Shown here: in pieces, positions 15,654 to 17,644 of the stretch
Layout: each line of letters starts with the position of its first letter
Numbering within the stretch: position 1 is the stretch's first letter
Translations under genes and position numbers: made by a program
Assembly: GCA_049975325.1 (NCBI GenBank)
Contig: JBNGDW010000029.1
Location: forward strand, 1 to 17,644
Source of the DNA: JBNGDW01 sp049975325
GTDB lineage: Bacteria; Cloacimonadota; Cloacimonadia; JGIOTU-2; JBNGDW01
Length of the DNA: 17,644 nt
Direction: 5' to 3'
Notes under the pieces: model-generated
The model's input: the letters and a program-made list of their open reading frames with translations, nothing else
Told to the model about the DNA's origin: nothing
Databases searched by the model: none

Positions 15654-15749
15654 TTATTTCCCTTTTTTCTTATGGCGATTTTTACGAAGTCTCTTTTTTC
15701 TTTGGTGTTTGTTCATCTTTGCTTTTTTTCTCTTTTTTCCACAAGGCAT
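15654..15749 (-). CDS. 31-residue basic protein, bS22/AURKAIP1-like
   Basis: A very short gene: 31 codons on the minus strand, starting MPCGKKRKKAKMNKHQRKKR and finishing with an LRKNRHKKKG-type tail. More than half the residues are Lys or Arg. This closely resembles the tiny basic proteins annotated as AURKAIP1/COX24-domain or bS22-like in Bacteroidota (remembered pattern MPNGKKRKR...KRKKRLRKNRHKKK), which are thought to be ribosomal. The ATG has GGAG five bases upstream. It begins 10 nt after the HU stop, so the two are surely co-transcribed. Codon use is AAA/AAG/AGA rich, as expected. Role (small-subunit ribosomal protein) is inferred from similarity. It is easily missed by gene finders because of its length. 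Confidence 0.8.
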   Translation of the reverse strand: MPCGKKRKKAKMNKHQRKKRLRKNRHKKKGK

Positions 15750-15759
15750 TGGCACTCCA

Positions 15760-16041
15760 TCAGTTTTCTTTTGATACTTGATCAATAAATAATTTTGAGA
15801 ACTTGAAGGTCGGCATAACTCTTTCAGGCAAATGAATCTTTTCCTTGGTATTAGGATTTAGAGCAACTCTCGGCTTTCTTACCTTATTCTTAAATGTACC
15901 AAATCTTCGCAACTCAATATGTTCTCCATTTTTCATGTTATCTTTAATAGTATCTAAAAGGGAATCAACAATTAGCTTTGTATCGCTATATATGATTCCT
16001 GTCTTATGAGAAATCTCTCTCACTAAATCAGCCTTTGTCAT
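15760..16041 (-). CDS. HU/IHF-family DNA-binding protein
   Basis: A 93-aa dimeric nucleoid protein that bends DNA. The N-terminal helices start MTKADLVREISHKTG, the standard opening of the family. The beta-arm region has RRFGTFKNKVRKPRVALNPNT, close to the PROSITE-type pattern GF-GxF...R...R-NP-T, then IHLPERVMPTFKFSK. The ATG at 16041 has a perfect AGGAGG about six bases upstream. The sequence does not let me separate HU from IHF subunits, so no symbol is given. It is the first gene of a two-gene unit with the bS22-like gene. A 6-bp hairpin (16055-16076) in its leader ends only a few bases before the ribosome site. Confidence 0.95.
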   Translation of the reverse strand: MTKADLVREISHKTGIIYSDTKLIVDSLLDTIKDNMKNGEHIELRRFGTFKNKVRKPRVALNPNTKEKIHLPERVMPTFKFSKLFIDQVSKEN

Positions 16042-16054
16042 AAGATCCTCCTAC

Positions 16055-16076
16055 TGCCCAAACTATTTTATGGGCA
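16055..16076 (-). promoter_or_regulatory. Leader hairpin of the HU gene
   Basis: TGCCCA (16055-16060) and TGGGCA (16071-16076) form a 6-bp stem with a 10-nt loop, directly upstream of the AGGAGG site for HU. It may influence translation or be a protein operator. A TTGACA (16126-16131, minus strand) lies further upstream, but no good -10 box is properly spaced from it. Confidence 0.3.
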
Positions 16077-16294
16077 AATATACTATATTTTGGGTTAACT
16101 AACTTTCGCACGATATAACCAGTTATGTCAAGGTTTATTAGAACAATATCATTGTTTTCTGATCTCCAATCAGAAAATGCATAAATAAAGCACCTGCTAA
16201 AAATAACCAGAATATCCTTTAACTACATTGATTGGAAAGATATATTTTAGTAAATTACCTATTTTGATACTTTACTAAATCTCAGTAGTATAAA
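16077..16294. other. Divergent intergenic region with strong hairpin
   Basis: Spacer between the HU gene and the DUF2851 gene. Its main feature is a perfect 9-bp inverted repeat, TTTTCTGAT (15-strand position 16155-16163) and ATCAGAAAA (16169-16177), with loop CTCCA, extendable by two wobble pairs to 16153-16179. No T-run follows on either strand. No coding potential was seen. Confidence 0.5.
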
Positions 16295-16323
16295 TTGACA
16301 AAACTTTCTCTTGTCTCTACAAG
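16295..16323 (+). promoter_or_regulatory. Candidate promoter of the DUF2851 gene
   Basis: Perfect -35 TTGACA (16295-16300), 17-nt spacer, TACAAG (16318-16323, four of six). The predicted start near 16330 gives a leader of about 50 nt before the ATG at 16382. Confidence 0.45.
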
Positions 16324-16381
16324 TTGAAAAGATATACATGAGAGATTATTCGTCAACTAAATTTTATAGGAATAAAGAATT

Positions 16382-17644
16382 ATGATACGCAAAATAGCTG
16401 AAAATTTTCTTTATCATATATGGGATGAACAGCATCTAAAAGAAAAACTGCAAACAGATGATGGTCGCAGGCTGAAGATTCTGTATCAGGGGAGGTGGAA
16501 TACTGAGGCCGGACCAGATTTTGAGAATGCGATTGTTTTACTTGAAGACGAAAAGCTACATGGCAGTATTGAAATCCACAAAACCACCTATGACTGGCAT
16601 GCCCATGGACACGATGAGGACCCGCTATATAATAAAGTAATTCTCCATGTTGTATTTCAAAATAGCTCAAATAGCAAATATACAATAACCGAATCCGGGG
16701 AAAAAATACCAGTGCTTTCGCTCATGAATAATCTTGATAAAAGTATTGAAAAGTTGTGGCAAAAATACGGTGAAAAGCCATTTGATACATCACAGAAAGC
16801 TACAATTACCTGTTTACTTGAGAATTCTTCTCTCACGCAATCGGAAATGGAAGACATTCTGCTTAATCTCGGCAAGAAAAGATTTAGGCGTAAATGTAAG
16901 CGTTTTTCTGCTGCTCTTTACAGTTCCGACTTCAGCCAGATCCTATATGAGGGCATTTTAGAGGCTCTGGGATACGCCAAAAATAAATCTGCATTTCTCC
17001 AAATGGCAAAAAATTTACCTTATCAAAAACTGCAAAGTCTTGCAACATTTTGTGATGATCCTGATGACCTCTTTGCTATTTTTATTATTGCTAGTGGACT
17101 TGATTTCCAAAGATTCAAATTTGATTTTTTTACCAAAGATTTATATGAGCGTATTGATAAAATTACGCCTGTAATAAAACCATATTTAGAAGATAAGGCT
17201 GTAGAGCAAAGTGCATGGATTTTTTTCCGTATCAGGCCCCTTAATCATCCTGTAACCCGAATGTGGCAGATTTCTCCTTTTTTGTTCTCTACTTTTGAGA
17301 CCAGTCTGATCAACAAGGTGCTTAACATTTTCAGTGTTCCAGAAGGGACTTTGCTTACTCCAGCCGAGGTGCAAAAATCTTTCTATTCACTTATTACTCA
17401 GGAGACAGAAGAAAAAAATCGTGCTATCGGGCATTCTCGTGCGGATGATATCTTAGCAAATATTGTTTTCCCTGTATGCTATGTCTATGCGAAAACCCTT
17501 GGTTATGATTCGCTTACACATACTATTGAGCATATCTATCTATCTTCCCCCAAGCTTGCTGAGAATTATATTACTAGATTTGTGCAAGCGCGCCTCAAGA
17601 ACAAACTAAGGCAGAAAAAGATAAATTTACCTATACAACAAGGG
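16382..17644 (+). CDS. DUF2851 family protein, partial at 3' end
   Basis: From the ATG at 16382 there are 421 open codons to the window edge, without a stop. The family is about 420-430 aa, so little is missing. No signal peptide or membrane helix is seen. Conserved-looking blocks are the N-terminal FLYHIWDEQHL, then ILYQGRWNTEAGPDFENA (33-50), GSIEIHKTTYDWHAHGHDEDPLYNKVILHVV (split at about 61-91), RIRPLNHPVTRMWQ and IGHSRADDILANIVFPV near the C-terminus. I recognise these as DUF2851 (PF11013), common in Bacteroidota and relatives, function unknown. Residues Asp46, Glu64 and His66/Lys67 are spaced like a PD-(D/E)xK nuclease core, which is only an inference. The ribosome site is weak (AGGA about 11 bases upstream), with a TTGACA promoter before it. 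Confidence 0.85.
   Translation, partial: MIRKIAENFLYHIWDEQHLKEKLQTDDGRRLKILYQGRWNTEAGPDFENAIVLLEDEKLHGSIEIHKTTYDWHAHGHDEDPLYNKVILHVVFQNSSNSKYTITESGEKIPVLSLMNNLDKSIEKLWQKYGEKPFDTSQKATITCLLENSSLTQSEMEDILLNLGKKRFRRKCKRFSAALYSSDFSQILYEGILEALGYAKNKSAFLQMAKNLPYQKLQSLATFCDDPDDLFAIFIIASGLDFQRFKFDFFTKDLYERIDKITPVIKPYLEDKAVEQSAWIFFRIRPLNHPVTRMWQISPFLFSTFETSLINKVLNIFSVPEGTLLTPAEVQKSFYSLITQETEEKNRAIGHSRADDILANIVFPVCYVYAKTLGYDSLTHTIEHIYLSSPKLAENYITRFVQARLKNKLRQKKINLPIQQG

Noticed and set aside
16380..16961. Open frames on both strands within the DUF2851 region
   Set aside because: They overlap the long plus-strand frame from 16382, which matches a known family along its full length.

Overview
The window (about 17.6 kb, AT-rich, dense, short intergenic gaps) looks like chromosomal DNA of an anaerobic or fermentative bacterium. 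The best lineage clues are a DUF2851 protein and a 31-residue basic bS22-like protein next to an HU gene. I associate both with the Bacteroidota/Chlorobi/Cloacimonadota (FCB) side of the tree. A MeaB GTPase and an agmatine-fermentation operon would suit an amino-acid or propionate metaboliser such as a Cloacimonadota member. This placement is inference from memory of family distributions, not a search result.

Layout. (1) 1-3334, minus strand: the heat-shock operon hrcA-grpE-dnaK, with genes overlapping end to start. It is headed by a TTGACA promoter and a near-perfect CIRCE operator (3270-3296). dnaK runs off the left edge. (2) 3443-3904, plus: purE, diverging from hrcA. (3) 4016-10272, plus: an agmatine deiminase operon in the order ptcA (putrescine carbamoyltransferase), APC-type permease, aguA (agmatine deiminase), sodium:solute symporter, arcC-type carbamate kinase. 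Together these take up agmatine, deiminate it to N-carbamoylputrescine, phosphorolyse that to putrescine and carbamoyl phosphate, and recover ATP from carbamoyl phosphate. Putrescine is probably exported in exchange. The permease carries a run of 10 Ns. Removing the Ns and a duplicated GTGC restores one clean reading frame, so the gene is probably intact and the gap an assembly artefact. The unusual element is a second, unrelated transporter (SSS family) between aguA and the kinase.

(4) 15038-10344, minus: lon, a small DUF4911-like gene, meaB and a PflX-like radical SAM gene, tightly packed and convergent with the agmatine operon. (5) 15262-15381, plus: a promoter and tRNA-Pro(CGG) with encoded CCA. 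(6) 15382-15653: a non-coding stretch rich in inverted repeats, including a possible 15-codon ORF whose Shine-Dalgarno lies in a hairpin. (7) 16041-15654, minus: HU/IHF-like gene followed 10 nt later by the 31-codon bS22-like gene. (8) 16042-16381: divergent intergenic region with a perfect 9-bp hairpin. (9) 16382-17644, plus: a DUF2851 gene cut by the right edge.

No CRISPR array, transposase, phage gene or classical defence system was seen. The points most worth a second look are the two-transporter agmatine operon, the HU/bS22-like pair, the structured region around the 15-codon ORF, and nuclease-like residues in the DUF2851 protein.
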